Assembly: GCA_018806915.1 (NCBI GenBank)
Contig: JAGKQI010000104.1
Span: forward strand, 930,001-994,000
Source: Phytophthora colocasiae
Lineage: Eukaryota; Oomycota; Peronosporomycetes; Peronosporales; Peronosporaceae
DNA length: 64,000 nt
Reading direction: 5' to 3'
The stretch's first letter is position 1. Each line of letters opens with the position of its first letter. Position numbers and translations under genes: made by a program. Below the pieces are notes generated by a model. The model saw only the letters and a program-made list of their open reading frames with translations. It was not told the DNA's origin and made no database searches. Below are positions 30,916-41,670 of this stretch, in pieces.

Positions 30916-31701
30916 GAGTGGAAACCAGCTGACTTTACGGACAACGAGTGTGACGGCGACAATATTCCCAGCGAGGATGAAGACATGATACTTCAGGAAT
31001 GTTTCGATCCAAGTGATGTTTCTGTACGTATTGGAGATGCTAGTTGGTGATCTACTAGTTGAAACAGAATTGCTGTTAAAGAAGGAGCTTGGACTCTCGA
31101 AACTTGTGATGAACGATAATCAAGGCCGGACCACAGAAACATTCTTTGTCAACCAGAAAAATCTGTCATTAGTGCACGACGTTATTTGCGCGGTTTGATA
31201 CGTCTTTCCCGACCCATGGTAACTCCGAGCAGAATTCCAAACCCGATGATTCCAGTATTACAAGATCATCCAAACCCACCTCCATTTCCTGTCCCACCCC
31301 CGCCAGTTCCTGCTAGCCAACCACCGCTAGCACACACCCACTACTACAGCTCCCAGTCTCTACTAACAATCCTCCGGCGTTCGTTCGCCCTGCTAGCCCA
31401 CAGGCGCCACCCCAGCGCTGGGCTCGTGGTTACAGTGATTCTGCCTGGCCATCACCATTCTCCGCTCACCACGCTTAGCAGACTCCGCCGTACCAGTCTC
31501 CTGGTCACCACGCTCAACAGCAGGTACAACCGTACCATTCTCCTGGTCACCAGTACGCTCAGCACCCCAGCGGATGCAGCAGTTCCTGAACGACTACGGA
31601 CCGCAGGCCGCAGTCCATGTTCAACTGTTATCTGATGTACAACACATCAATCATCTCCATCACACGTCTCAGATTTTTTTTAGTAAAACACTACTATAAT
31701 A
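30916..31701 (+). pseudogene. possible decayed 3' extension of the acidic-repeat gene
   Basis: After TAG 30913-30915 the same frame stays open for 44 codons with similar acidic composition (NIPSEDEDM). Further on, protein-like stretches appear in shifting frames: LLVETELLLKKELGLSKL near 31040-31100, a proline-rich run near 31260-31310, and a QPYHSPGHQYAQHPS repeat segment near 31500-31570 followed in another frame by MQQFLNDYGPQAAV. This suggests an ancestral longer C-terminus broken by a stop and frameshifts, or unrecognised introns. The rest of the interval is the presumed promoter of the TFIIIC gene. Confidence 0.35.
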
Positions 31702-34341
31702 ATGACCACCGATCAACCGGCACTACTACCTCTCGACGTTGCGTCTCGCGAGCGCATCCCTGGCAGTCCGTTGGTCCCGGGGGGCGTCGTATGGTCCGAA
31801 GATGGACGTCTGGCTGTTGTGTCCGACTCGAGCGTATTGGTGGCCACGTTCCGCAGTCGCGAGCTCGAGATGTTCCAGCCCGAAGGTCCCGCTGTGTCCA
31901 AAGACTTTGTGTTTCTACCTGAACGCGTCATTAATGAGAACGTTCCAATTGTAATCCCTCCGGTGATCAACTCGCTAGATGTCGGTCTTCCACGAGCCAG
32001 CACTACGCACTTCTTGCTTAATGATAAAGACCGACACCAACACAATCCAAAGGAGCTTTCGTTGTCCAAGAACACTGGCGCCGCGTATGTTGCTACTGTG
32101 TGGGGACCTAGAGGATCAGCGCCCAGTAGTTCCTGCGCTCTATTAGCTCTTACAGCTTCATCCAGACTGAGTCTGCACTTTCCTCCGAGCTTCCACATGA
32201 ACTGGAAGGAAGTCGCGGTCTTCTCTGAAAGCCTGTTTAAGTTCTTCGAAAGCAAGAGTTTCCGGCTGGGGCCGACACATGATCGACGACTCAATAGTCC
32301 ACCGCCTACTGTGGCTATGGCTGGTCCTAGAGGAGACAAGTCTGGCAAGAAGAAAAAGAGGAGAAAGATCGACCCGACCGAGAGCCAACTCGCCTTGGAT
32401 TCCATCGCGGAATACACCCACCGATGTGCTTTGATGGCGACGTTGACGATGGCCTGGTCGCCCTTTATGCTGACCAAGGATAAGCAGCACACGACGTCGC
32501 TTATCGCCTTATCGGGACGTAAAGTGAGCACAGTATGGGCGTACAAGTACCCATCGTTCGTCGCCGGTCAACAGGTTGAGCCATTACTTTCATCTGCCCC
32601 AGTGGCGTGGATTGACACGGACAAGTACGGATGGGTGTCTACTAGTACGTGGCAACAGATGCATCGACATGGAACAGCGTACCGAGCAGAGGAGAGTCTT
32701 GGCTTGGCACTGGGGACTTCGGAAGGCAACGTTCTCATTGCCAGTGTACCTGTAAGAGCGATTGCGGTGGATGAATCCCCGGTAGAGTTAGCAGTGGATC
32801 GTGTAATTGTGGCACCTCACTCGCAGCCAGTTTTCGGTTTATGTATGGGAAATCGGTGGACGTACTCCGACAGCCCAAGGAACGACTTGATTGTAGCGTC
32901 TGGATCGACAATATCAGTGTGGAACCTCAAAAAGAAGAAGCAAGCGAAGCCTGACGCTAAGTGGAAGGCGCACAACGGCAATGTGACAGGCATAGACACG
33001 AGTTACTTCGGAGACACGATCTTCACTGCTGCAGTAGATGGAACGATTAAAGCATGGGAGAAGTCCACAGGCAAGATATTGTACTCGAACGACGCTTCTC
33101 CTACCAGTTCCACAAACGAGAGCCCTGAAGACACAGCCTCCTCTTCATCCAACGCCAACAAGTACCCGGTGTTCGGCTTGGCAGTGTCTCCCAGTTCCGC
33201 CCAGTTGGCGTGTGTGTTTATCATTCCTCCAGCTTCCCGACCCAACCGCAAGTCACAGGCTGATGTTTCCTACAGTCGTGTGTCGAGTTCACTGGAGTAC
33301 ATCCCGTCACCATGGGTGAAAAACCCGGGACAATTTGTGGACACAATCTGTCGGATTCTGGACGAGAGTCAATCGGTCAGTAGCTTCATGGACGTGGTGT
33401 GGTTCTGCTATAACGACAATGCAGTGGTAATGTCACTCAACGAATCGACCGACGTGGTGATCCCGAACTTGTTAAGTAAAATCCAGAGTGCCAACGGTGA
33501 CGCAGATAACGAAATGCTCACTCGTCAGCCGGTATACTTGCACCTGTGTGAGGAGCTGGAGAAGCGCTACTACGACTCTGCTCAAGCCGATTTTACAGCC
33601 AAAGACGCAAAACCTCCCATTCCGTTTTACCTGCAGGCCTCGCTTTTGTTACGTACTGCGATCACACCGGCAGATCATCAAGTAGCGGCTCAGAATGCAG
33701 CACTGTCGAAGATTCGGGGCACCCTATGTGTTTACTGGGCCGAACGTTGCTTAACAGCTCTCGTAGCGGCCTCCAAGAAAGAAGGCAAGTCCGTGACGGA
33801 TTTCATCGACAGCTCTTCGTCCGAGAAGACCAGCGCTTTGATGATGGCCGACTTCCTCAGTGTTCAAGAGCCGTTGAGTGGACGCAGTGAGGCGCTTGTC
33901 ACGTACATCTATGACCAATTCGAAGCTCCTGAAGCTGCCGTTGAATGGAAGGACCACGTTAAAGCGAAAATGAGCACAAACACTGAGACTACGGAAAATA
34001 ACGCGTCTATTGCTGCAGTATACAAGCCTCCATCACGAGAGAAGTGCTTCATTTGTGAGAAGAATGTTCCGTTTGGAGAGCTGGAGATCGTCTGTGAAGC
34101 TGGTCATTCTTTGGAGAGATGTTTTCTCTCGTTCCGCTGCATTTCCGCTATGGAAGTGTGGAAGTGCTTGGGCTGTGGGGCTTCAGCGTGTGAAATCGAC
34201 TTATCCAGTGGTTCGCCCCCATTTTATTTATTGGACTCAGAGGATCCGGAGAACGAGGAAGAACGTGGATCTCCGGCAGCGTCAAGTATGAAGATCATTT
34301 GTCGTCTATGTGGCAACTACTGCAGCTTCTCCAAGTATTGA
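31702..34341 (+). CDS. TFIIIC 90-kDa-type subunit (GTF3C4-like)
   Basis: 879 residues, one exon. TFIIIC binds A and B boxes of tRNA genes and recruits TFIIIB and RNA polymerase III. The N-terminal ~560 residues have beta-propeller character (GNVTGIDTSYFGDTIFTAAVDGTIKAW is WD40-like near residues 425-450; longest match quoted only to show the repeat type). A basic nuclear-localisation patch KSGKKKKRRK lies near residue 214. The C-terminus (about 780-879) is a zinc finger of the TFIIIC type with CFICEKN, CEAGH, CLGCG and CRLCGNYC. ATG 31702 is the first in frame. The propeller plus terminal zinc finger is the known architecture of the 90-kDa subunit. Confidence 0.8.
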   Translation: MTTDQPALLPLDVASRERIPGSPLVPGGVVWSEDGRLAVVSDSSVLVATFRSRELEMFQPEGPAVSKDFVFLPERVINENVPIVIPPVINSLDVGLPRASTTHFLLNDKDRHQHNPKELSLSKNTGAAYVATVWGPRGSAPSSSCALLALTASSRLSLHFPPSFHMNWKEVAVFSESLFKFFESKSFRLGPTHDRRLNSPPPTVAMAGPRGDKSGKKKKRRKIDPTESQLALDSIAEYTHRCALMATLTMAWSPFMLTKDKQHTTSLIALSGRKVSTVWAYKYPSFVAGQQVEPLLSSAPVAWIDTDKYGWVSTSTWQQMHRHGTAYRAEESLGLALGTSEGNVLIASVPVRAIAVDESPVELAVDRVIVAPHSQPVFGLCMGNRWTYSDSPRNDLIVASGSTISVWNLKKKKQAKPDAKWKAHNGNVTGIDTSYFGDTIFTAAVDGTIKAWEKSTGKILYSNDASPTSSTNESPEDTASSSSNANKYPVFGLAVSPSSAQLACVFIIPPASRPNRKSQADVSYSRVSSSLEYIPSPWVKNPGQFVDTICRILDESQSVSSFMDVVWFCYNDNAVVMSLNESTDVVIPNLLSKIQSANGDADNEMLTRQPVYLHLCEELEKRYYDSAQADFTAKDAKPPIPFYLQASLLLRTAITPADHQVAAQNAALSKIRGTLCVYWAERCLTALVAASKKEGKSVTDFIDSSSSEKTSALMMADFLSVQEPLSGRSEALVTYIYDQFEAPEAAVEWKDHVKAKMSTNTETTENNASIAAVYKPPSREKCFICEKNVPFGELEIVCEAGHSLERCFLSFRCISAMEVWKCLGCGASACEIDLSSGSPPFYLLDSEDPENEEERGSPAASSMKIICRLCGNYCSFSKY

Positions 34342-34432
34342 AGTGGAACGTACAAAGCTTTTTGGGGTTAACTCTGATCAAATTTTGAGCTGTACTTGTG
34401 GATTGTTGGATTCTCAAACTCTTTCGTATAGA

Positions 34433-35068
34433 TTACGAGCATTTTTCGGTGTTGCTCCTGCCAAAGTTCTGCGTCCAGTAGTGCTTATACGTGGAGCTCT
34501 CGCTGTAAGCGTAACCACAGCCGAACATGGTGAACTTTTTGCGTAGAATGTTGTCTCGGTGGCGAGGAGAGTTCATCCAGGCCTTCATGACCTCTTCCAC
34601 TGACGTGTGACCGGCCGCGACGTTCTCTCCTGATGCAGTACGGTCATACCCTGCAGCTTGAATCCGCTGTGACATGGTCGATCCGTCCGAGCCTGTGTGG
34701 CTCATGTAGTTGTTCTGTGCCATGTCGTTCGAGTGGCCTTGGGCTGCGTTTTGAAGTTTGTAGTTCATGCACAACGCGGACAGTCCATTAGCAGCGCGTT
34801 CCCGGTTGACGGCATTAAGCATTTCTTGCTGAAAACCGTTAGGAGGGTACGCAGCCTGCAGGTGTCGAGGGATGGTGATGTTAGTGGCATTCTCCAGGTC
34901 CTCGAACATGGCATCGCCGATGATTGGAGCCGGTGTCTCCAGGTCCTCGAAGATGGCATCGCCGATAATTGGCGTTGGGATGCTGACACTCGCAACCAGT
35001 TTGACCTCAGCTGCTGAGTAATTGAGCAGCGTCGCCACTAGGACGAGAAGGAAGCTCAAATTCCACAT
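34433..35068 (-). CDS. secreted CAP/PR-1-like protein 1
   Basis: 211 residues from the first ATG of the frame (35068), which starts a clear signal peptide (MWNLSFLLVLVATLLNYSAA). A pro-region with a tandem repeat of PIIGDA(I/M)FEDLE follows, then the CAP domain (about residues 75-211). Conserved landmarks are GHSNDMA, SHTGSDGS, GENVAAGH and HRDNIL, with the His/Glu residues of the CAP cavity, and YKHYWTQNFG near the end. CAP proteins bind sterols or other lipids in several systems; the substrate here is unknown. Two paralogs lie at 41047 and 41954. It converges tail to tail with the TFIIIC gene, 91 bp apart. Confidence 0.9.
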   Translation of the reverse strand: MWNLSFLLVLVATLLNYSAAEVKLVASVSIPTPIIGDAIFEDLETPAPIIGDAMFEDLENATNITIPRHLQAAYPPNGFQQEMLNAVNRERAANGLSALCMNYKLQNAAQGHSNDMAQNNYMSHTGSDGSTMSQRIQAAGYDRTASGENVAAGHTSVEEVMKAWMNSPRHRDNILRKKFTMFGCGYAYSESSTYKHYWTQNFGRSNTEKCS

Positions 35069-35830
35069 GACTTTGGACGTAATGTACCGAGAACTGGTGT
35101 CGGTGGATGGCGATAAAACCAAGAATGAGCTAAAGGTCCTTGGTGGAAATCAAGACATGCTGGTGGATTTGAGAGCAAATGGAGAAAAGTAGACCTGCAA
35201 AGCTTGGTGATCTGTATGGGGAATGGCATTGGAACGGCGCACATCCGGATGGATACTTGCCGTTCGATTGTATGGCCTCAACAATGAACCGCAACTTGCC
35301 GCGAATGAACTCCACCGAGATAAATTCTGTGGGCAACTGGAGAGCAAGTGTGTCGGGATGTACTCGCCTCTACTGCGGAGTCTACAGTGTTCAAGTACCG
35401 GAATGCAAAGCATCATGACGTTACACCACTTGTGTAACACAAGGAGAAAGATCGGCAAACGTAGAGGAAATGAGTTACATGTGCACGCGGCAACCGTACT
35501 CTTGTCAAGGATTCCTTCCTCGAAAAAAATCTCGTCATTTGAGTTTCGCTTCTCACCGAAATATTCGACTTGTACACTGCTGCAAAGGCACGTTTTGAGA
35601 TTGAAGTCGATATAAATCCAAGGCAGCACTGCTTTCACGAACATGCGCCAAAGTCTTGATATCCTCTTACGTAACGTTGTGCATTGGCATCGCCTCTGGT
35701 TCCGGAACAAATGGTGGCTTCAATGGAATAGATAATTACTATGAATGTAATGTCCCCCAGTTGTCTCTCCCATGGTTTTGTTCTCAATATGTAGAGCACC
35801 CTCACATTCGAACCAGCAGATCTGGAAGCG
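35069..35830. other. 760 bp between divergent CAP and polycystin genes, no gene seen
   Basis: It contains overlapping open frames on both strands, none with recognisable domains or signal peptides. It probably holds both promoters. A minus-strand frame at 35150-35710 and a plus-strand frame at 35223-35615 share the same DNA and look like chance openings. Confidence 0.5.
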
Positions 35831-37933
35831 ATGGTAAATATGATCCTGTCACCCGACCCGTACGACAGCAATCCCTTCGATACAGAGTATCGTGCCAACA
35901 CCGACTGTCCCGAAATTTGCGAAGGCTACGGACTTCCGGTCCGAACGGCTCTAAACAGACTTTGGCGCGATGAAAAGCACGCGTCCGACATGAAAGAGAT
36001 TCTCGTGGCCGTCACGTCCTTCTGCATCTTCGTCGCTGCGATGTTCCTGCACATCTCAACCACCAGTATGTACTATCAAAGTTGTGCTATGTCACCAGCC
36101 TCCAGTCGATCAGCTCTTGATGTCGGACCCCCACTGAAATTTCTTCAAATCGAAAGCGTTCCAGACATTTTTAACTGGTTAAGCGATTCATTTATACCGC
36201 AAGTCTTCGTGACTGAAGACTACAACGGACAAACTCTTCCGGCTGAAGAATGGGGGCAAATTGGAGGACTGAACAAGGTTTTAGGAGCTGTGAGCTTTCA
36301 AGTGACACGTATGGAGCCGGACAAATGTAATGTTCCCGACTTCCTGGAGAAACTTTATCCTAGTTGTTACGACGAGTCATCTACAGATACAGAAGAGCTT
36401 CTCATCACATTTGACACGAATTCTACTGATGCAAGAACGATTCTAGACAAGAAGAAAGCAAATGGAGGGTGGCTCGACTTGGCTACACAACAATTACAGA
36501 TCACGATCTTGACAATCAACGGAGAGCTCCCAGGGTACGCAGTTACGAAACTTCAGCTCGATTTCAACCCTGGAGGGTACATTGAGCCTAGTTCTTGGAC
36601 AACGTCAACACTACTGGATCAATTCCCGAATTCTGTCACATTGGTACTGGACATTCTCGTGCTTCTGTGGTTTTTCCCTTGGATGTTGTTCTCAGCGTTA
36701 ACTTCCGTGATAATCCGGTACAAGAACATGAGTCGAGAGTCTTCCAGTCGTCATATCAATGAGCTGTTAAGACACGCAGGCCTGGCTGTTAGTTTCTGCT
36801 TCCCAGATGGATGGTTTGCTATTGACGCACTGAGAGGCCCGATAGTGTACGCTTACTACATCACTGTGTTCATCACTCAGTCAGCTATGACCAGCGTCAC
36901 GTTCCGAAGTAAACTATCATCATTACGAGACACTGGAAAGAGTGAACATGCTGTTAAAACGATCCTTTCGTCGGTCACGAATTCGTTCGAGCACATCGCG
37001 AATCTTACGGTATTACTTCGTCTTCTCGCCACTGCAGCAGTATTCGTACTGGGGCTACGTGTACTCAACACTTTTCGAGATCACGTAGGTTTGAGCATTT
37101 TAACACGCACAATTGCCAGTGCTGTGCGTTCTTTTCGGACGTTTTCGGTGATTTTCGCAGTGATTTTTGTGGCTTTCGCTTCTGCTGGGGCTGTTTTGTT
37201 CGGCAGCAGCGTGGAGGAGTTCTCATCGTTTCAAAACTCGACCAAGACATGCGTTAACATGCTGTTCAACAATTTCGACGTTAAAACGATCGCTCAAATC
37301 GATTATTCGGTCGCGTACTACTGGAGTTACATGTCCTTAATGACATTTGTACTGCTGAATATCGTTTTAGCGATCGTGGTGGACGCCTACAAGGAAGAGA
37401 AAGACAAAAAGGACAAAAGCAAGTGCTGGGTCTTCAATCGAGTGCTGAACCACGTACTTCGCCACTCATTTGCCCCAATTGTCCATGTTTTGGCAATTTG
37501 TTTCTGTCGATCTCCTGGCCGACGCTATGCCGTGGTCTTTTGGGGGAGAATTCGTTCTCATGTGCTGCACGACGCACTAACAGATCGACTGGGGACGATG
37601 CCGTTAGACTGGACACCACAGACAAAACTCACACCAAGAGTTCTCAAGAATTTATTCCCTGAAGCTGCAATTCATGAGTGTGAAAACACGATCAGACATC
37701 TCACGACCAAGTACATCAACCAGGTTTGCTGTCCTACCTCAGAGGAAACGGAACCAACGAACAGAGCCAGTCAACGCAGTACTTTAACAAGCAGCACAGT
37801 GAAATCGCCTGAAGAATTGAAGCAGCATTGCTATACTACGGAAGGGGAGAACTCAGATGTGGCTGCACGACTGGACTTGCTCGAGCAGAAATTAGACTTC
37901 CTCATTGAGAAACTCGCGCACAAAACACTGTAG
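35831..37933 (+). CDS. polycystin-2-like (TRPP/PKD2) cation channel
   Basis: 700 residues, one exon. Layout: cytosolic N-terminus, TM1 (about 55-78), a large extracellular polycystin (TOP) domain to about 260, TM2 (LVLDILVLLWFFPWMLF), TM3 (PIVYAYYITVFITQ), TM4 (TVLLRLLATAAVFVLGLRVL), TM5 (FSVIFAVIFVAFASAGAVLFG), a pore loop (TCVNMLFNNFD) and TM6 (FVLLNIVLAIVVDAYKEE). The C-terminus ends in a short coiled coil (LDLLEQKLDFLIEKLA). Family members conduct Ca2+ and are often in ciliary membranes; a zoospore flagellar role is inference. The cytosolic tail lacks an obvious EF-hand. Start ATG 35831, with another Met three codons later. Confidence 0.88.
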   Translation: MVNMILSPDPYDSNPFDTEYRANTDCPEICEGYGLPVRTALNRLWRDEKHASDMKEILVAVTSFCIFVAAMFLHISTTSMYYQSCAMSPASSRSALDVGPPLKFLQIESVPDIFNWLSDSFIPQVFVTEDYNGQTLPAEEWGQIGGLNKVLGAVSFQVTRMEPDKCNVPDFLEKLYPSCYDESSTDTEELLITFDTNSTDARTILDKKKANGGWLDLATQQLQITILTINGELPGYAVTKLQLDFNPGGYIEPSSWTTSTLLDQFPNSVTLVLDILVLLWFFPWMLFSALTSVIIRYKNMSRESSSRHINELLRHAGLAVSFCFPDGWFAIDALRGPIVYAYYITVFITQSAMTSVTFRSKLSSLRDTGKSEHAVKTILSSVTNSFEHIANLTVLLRLLATAAVFVLGLRVLNTFRDHVGLSILTRTIASAVRSFRTFSVIFAVIFVAFASAGAVLFGSSVEEFSSFQNSTKTCVNMLFNNFDVKTIAQIDYSVAYYWSYMSLMTFVLLNIVLAIVVDAYKEEKDKKDKSKCWVFNRVLNHVLRHSFAPIVHVLAICFCRSPGRRYAVVFWGRIRSHVLHDALTDRLGTMPLDWTPQTKLTPRVLKNLFPEAAIHECENTIRHLTTKYINQVCCPTSEETEPTNRASQRSTLTSSTVKSPEELKQHCYTTEGENSDVAARLDLLEQKLDFLIEKLAHKTL

Positions 37934-37964
37934 ATCTTACGATGGAGTTACAGCTTTGTCGATC

Positions 37965-39813
37965 TTACACTTGGCGAAAAACAACTCCAATTTCCAACTG
38001 GAACTTGCCGTCTCGTTTCGTTGCCTCAATAAAAAGTGGAGCAGGTTTGTAGTCCCACGCGAACACACGCTTGCTGTCTTCGTCTGTGTAGTATTTTAAC
38101 GGAGCCGATAGAGCCCCATAGTGTAACACAAGGTCTTCTTCTTCTTCACGAACTTCGAGGGACCCAAAGTATCCGGTGGAAGACTGAGCCACGTACTTCC
38201 CGACCATTTTTGCCCTCGCAACTGGGCTAAGCTGACGATACGGTGGGTCCTTCCAGAAGCGCAACCCACAAGCAGGCACGCCTTCCATTATCGGAACTAA
38301 CTGATCATTTTTGCGCCATTCACGATACGCAAAGTCCAAAATGTCCTTCGGAACATCGAGAAACACGCCCATAACGTACGAACGGATGTGATCTAGTGGA
38401 TATGACGCATGACCTTCTGGAGTCTGCGTGTTGCTCATAAACATCACTCCAAGCTGGGCATCAGGGGCGATTCCCGTTCGTGTTACGTGAACAGCAGTGT
38501 CCCCACTCTTGTCGACGTACGCATGGCCCCATTGTCCATTCCCAACGTAGTCAAAACCATATCCGGACGCGAGAGTGTTGCCATCAGGGTAAAACTGGTG
38601 ACCTTCAAGCAAGAACTCGTCCACAAACTCCTTGTTGACAGCGTATTTACCCGTGATCATGGTCGTCACCGAAGTAGGATCCTTTAAAATGGTGACTCCA
38701 TCAACCGTTCCTTTGTTGAGAATAAGGCGAAGCAACGTGGCGAGATCATCCGAAGTGGACAATGTAGACCCGGAGGCAATTTTCTGGCCTTGACCCTCAC
38801 CAGCCAGTTGAGCTTCAGGGTCATTTATCAGATCATAAGGACCAAAGACCTCTCCACCACACTCAAAGTGTCCGTAACTTGTGTCATTGTCGCCTTGAGC
38901 GTCAAATGCAGACGGAAACGTGCGGGTCATCGCCAAAGGTTCCCAAATTCGCTCCTACAGGAAAACATCCCATGACTGCCCAGTGACTTCCTTGATCAGT
39001 TGTCCAAGGATTTCAAAGTTCGCATTTGCGTAGTCGTGACCTCCACGAAGACTGTGAGCTGGTTCGATGAAAGCAAGAGCCGTAGCTAGGTCTTCGTCTG
39101 TTGGATACAGGCCGAAGAAACGTCCAACATCAGGGAGATCGTTCAGTCCAGAGTTCATGGCACATAAGTCGCCTATTGTAGCGTATTCCTCCGCATACTT
39201 GTCGTACAACCGGAAGGAGGGGTAATGTTTCTTCACTGGGTCATTCCAAGCCAACTTCCCCTCTTCAACCTGTTCAGTTATATGAGTATTTCCCCAATAA
39301 TTGTGTTGAAGAAATTTAAAACTTACTAGAATGGCAATGCCAAAGCTAATGAAGGTCTTCGACACTGACCCGATCTGGAACATCGTCGAGCTCGTGACTT
39401 TGCTGTTTGGGTCATCAGACTAACAGTACGGCATTAATTTATTGAAAAAAAATCTGCAGAATTGAAGCTCAAACCTTGCTCAGCCCGTATCCTTTGCTCA
39501 ACTTCACTTGATCCTGGTAGACAATCGCCCCACTCACCCCAACACCCCGTTGCTGGTCAATTGCTAACTCCCGCTCTAGAAATGTATTCGTCTCATCGAT
39601 TTTCTCCTGCAGTGAGCGTCCTCCTTTGGGGAATCGACCTGCACGAGTGTATCGAGCGATCTGGTCTTCCAGAGGTTCCTCACGTAGGATATCCCGTGCT
39701 CGGTACCCTGTTCTCCACTCATCGAAGAGATTCGGCGACAATGGGGACGGATCAGCTTCTACAGTGCTACCAGCCAGCAAGAGGCCCAGGAACGCCCAAT
39801 ACGTTGCAACCAT
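37965..39813 (-). pseudogene. secreted serine beta-lactamase-like hydrolase with in-frame TAG
   Basis: Exons 39813-39475, 39419-39327 and 39269-37965 join in phase 0. The protein starts with a signal peptide (MVATYWAFLGLLLAGSTVEA). It keeps the SxxK nucleophile motif S131-V-S-K134 and the Y224-A-N226 motif of class C/penicillin-binding-type hydrolases (LACTB, fungal and oomycete relatives). Codon 249 is TAG (38957-38955), between DVFL and ERIWEPLAMTRTF. Sequence on both sides is well conserved, so a single change (for example CAG or AAG to TAG) is likely. The last 330 residues are otherwise open to TAG 37965. It could be a recent pseudogene, a polymorphism or a base error; no intron removes the stop cleanly. 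Confidence 0.78.
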
Positions 39814-39931
39814 AGCAATAGCGATGGAAATCTAGGAATGACAAGCATTCCACCAACGATGTCAATAATCTGAAACACTCATCATCCATGATCTGATTCT
39901 CAAGTATCTTTACGGATTTGCATTCGTAAAA

Positions 39932-40969
39932 CTACAGCTTTTTGCAGAACTTGTTAGGGCGGGCGAAGGGAGCTTGTTGGTCGATCAATTCACCGAGACG
40001 TTTAATGGTAGCTTCATGGAACTATGTGGTTGATAAAGATGATTATAAAGCTGGAATGGTATGGCATTAAAATGGCATGCAACGCACCTCGAGGAATGAG
40101 ACAAAGTGGGCACCTTCGTCTAGTAATTTGCCAAAGTGGATCTCCATCTCGCGCTCCATAGCCTCACCATACTTGAGATACCTGTGAATAGTGTTAGCGT
40201 ACTTGGCGTCTCTTATCATAATGTACATTCACTCACAATATTCCCATGGCATCGTCCAAGGAGATCTGCCCCAAGTAAAAAAATACACTGAGTTGACAGA
40301 ATAAATTGCCTGTAATCTGTATGCTTACCCTCCCGCAGCATTCTTTATCAAACATGAGGAAGCATGTAAGGAAGAAGATCTCAGAAGGCTCCAAGCCCGA
40401 ACGATCGTTGCGTGACCTCACGTAGCTGCTCACGAACTCTTCAAAGCAAATGGCACCATCCAGTTTGTCGTTGATCTGCCAGATCACTTCTTCCAGTCGA
40501 CTTTTCTCCTGACTTGAGAGTGGATAGCCAAGTTGTTCGTAGATCGTCAGCAGTCCCTTCGTGTCGATCTGGTACTTGGAGCTCACGAGTTCCCGACCAA
40601 GGTTCACCTCATCCTGAAGTGTTGCCAGGTATTTCATCTTCTCTTTCATGTAGTGACCTCTTTTCGCATCTTGTTCATTTAGAGAGTACAGTTGTCGCGA
40701 CGCTTGTCGCTGGCATCATTTTTCATCAAGATTGGAGCGTAGTCTAAATCTCATGGACTGCGACTTACCTCTGGAGACTTGGACTTCTCCGACAACTTCT
40801 ACAAATCAATCCTTGTCAATACTTTTGTGGTGAATTAGTCACTGATCCTCACCTCGATTTTGTGCTCTAGACGTCGGAGAGGTGTGTCGAAAGCGAGCAG
40901 GCGGAAGACTCGTCGGAGCTGAACCTGCTCCTCCACAGTCGTGTCGGTCGCACTGTTCTTAGCGTGCAT
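39932..40969 (-). CDS. EF-hand protein, 246 residues
   Basis: Six exons: 40969-40853, 40798-40769, 40709-40329, 40265-40237, 40181-40088 and 40021-39932, all with GT-AG borders and continuous frame. The N-terminus has a short coiled coil (LRRLEHKIEKLSEK). Two EF-hand-like loops are visible: NDKLDGAICFEEF (about residues 123-135) and DKECCGRISLDDA (about 165-177). The second has cysteines at chelating positions and is probably weak. The protein resembles calcium-responsive flagellar or cytoskeletal proteins in style, but I cannot name an ortholog. Two exons are very short (30 and 29 nt), so alternative boundaries are possible. Confidence 0.7.
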
Positions 40970-41046
40970 TGACACGAGTTCTGCTGTGTAAAATTAGCAG
41001 TCCATTCATGAAATTAAATTTCTCCCACACTGTAAGACGAAGACAT

Positions 41047-41670
41047 CTACGAGCAGCTTTCAGTTGCTCCGTTGGCGAAGTTCTGTGTCCAGTAGTGGCT
41101 ATAGGTAGTTCCTGACTTGTACGCATACCCGCAGCCGAACATTGTGTACTTTGCATTGAGGATATTGGCACGGTGGCCACTGGACGCCATCCACGCCGTC
41201 ATGACGGCGTCCACTGTTGTTTGTCCAGCTGCAACGTTCTCCGCACATGCATTCCACTTGTACCCTGCAGCCGTGATCCGTTGGGACATACTGGATCCAT
41301 CCGATCCTGTGTGACTCATGTAGTTCTTCTTGGCCATGTCGTCTGAATGTCCCTGGGCCGCAGTCTGCAGCTTCTTGTTCATACAGAGCTTAGACAACCC
41401 GTTGGTTGTACGCTGTTTGTTGACAGCGTTTAGCATCAGTGTCTGGAAACCTGTCGATGAGTACGTTTGAAGCTCTCGAGTGACTGTGGCGTTGGTCATT
41501 TCATGAGCAACAGCATTTCCGATAGTCGTTTTCTGGAAAGCAACGACTGACGTGCAACCGATAACTAGCAGCAGCAGCAGCATCAAGTGGTTGATGAGTC
41601 TTGGCATGAAAGAGTACTTGATTGTCTTCGGTGTTGGTGGCAAATTGCAGAATAAATTGTTAAAGCTCAT
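41047..41670 (-). CDS. secreted CAP/PR-1-like protein 2
   Basis: The first ATG is at 41670; the better start is 41607 (MPRLINHLM), which begins a signal peptide (LMLLLLLVIGCTSVVA) and gives 186 residues. The CAP domain shows LCMNKKLQTAAQGHSDDMA, SHTGSDGSSMSQR, AENVAAGQTT, GHRANIL and YSHYWTQNFA. It is close to the copy at 34433 (same GCGYAY and SHTGSDGS blocks) and lacks the FEDLE repeat. Secreted CAP proteins are a common expanded family in oomycetes. Confidence 0.9.
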   Translation of the reverse strand: MSFNNLFCNLPPTPKTIKYSFMPRLINHLMLLLLLVIGCTSVVAFQKTTIGNAVAHEMTNATVTRELQTYSSTGFQTLMLNAVNKQRTTNGLSKLCMNKKLQTAAQGHSDDMAKKNYMSHTGSDGSSMSQRITAAGYKWNACAENVAAGQTTVDAVMTAWMASSGHRANILNAKYTMFGCGYAYKSGTTYSHYWTQNFANGATESCS

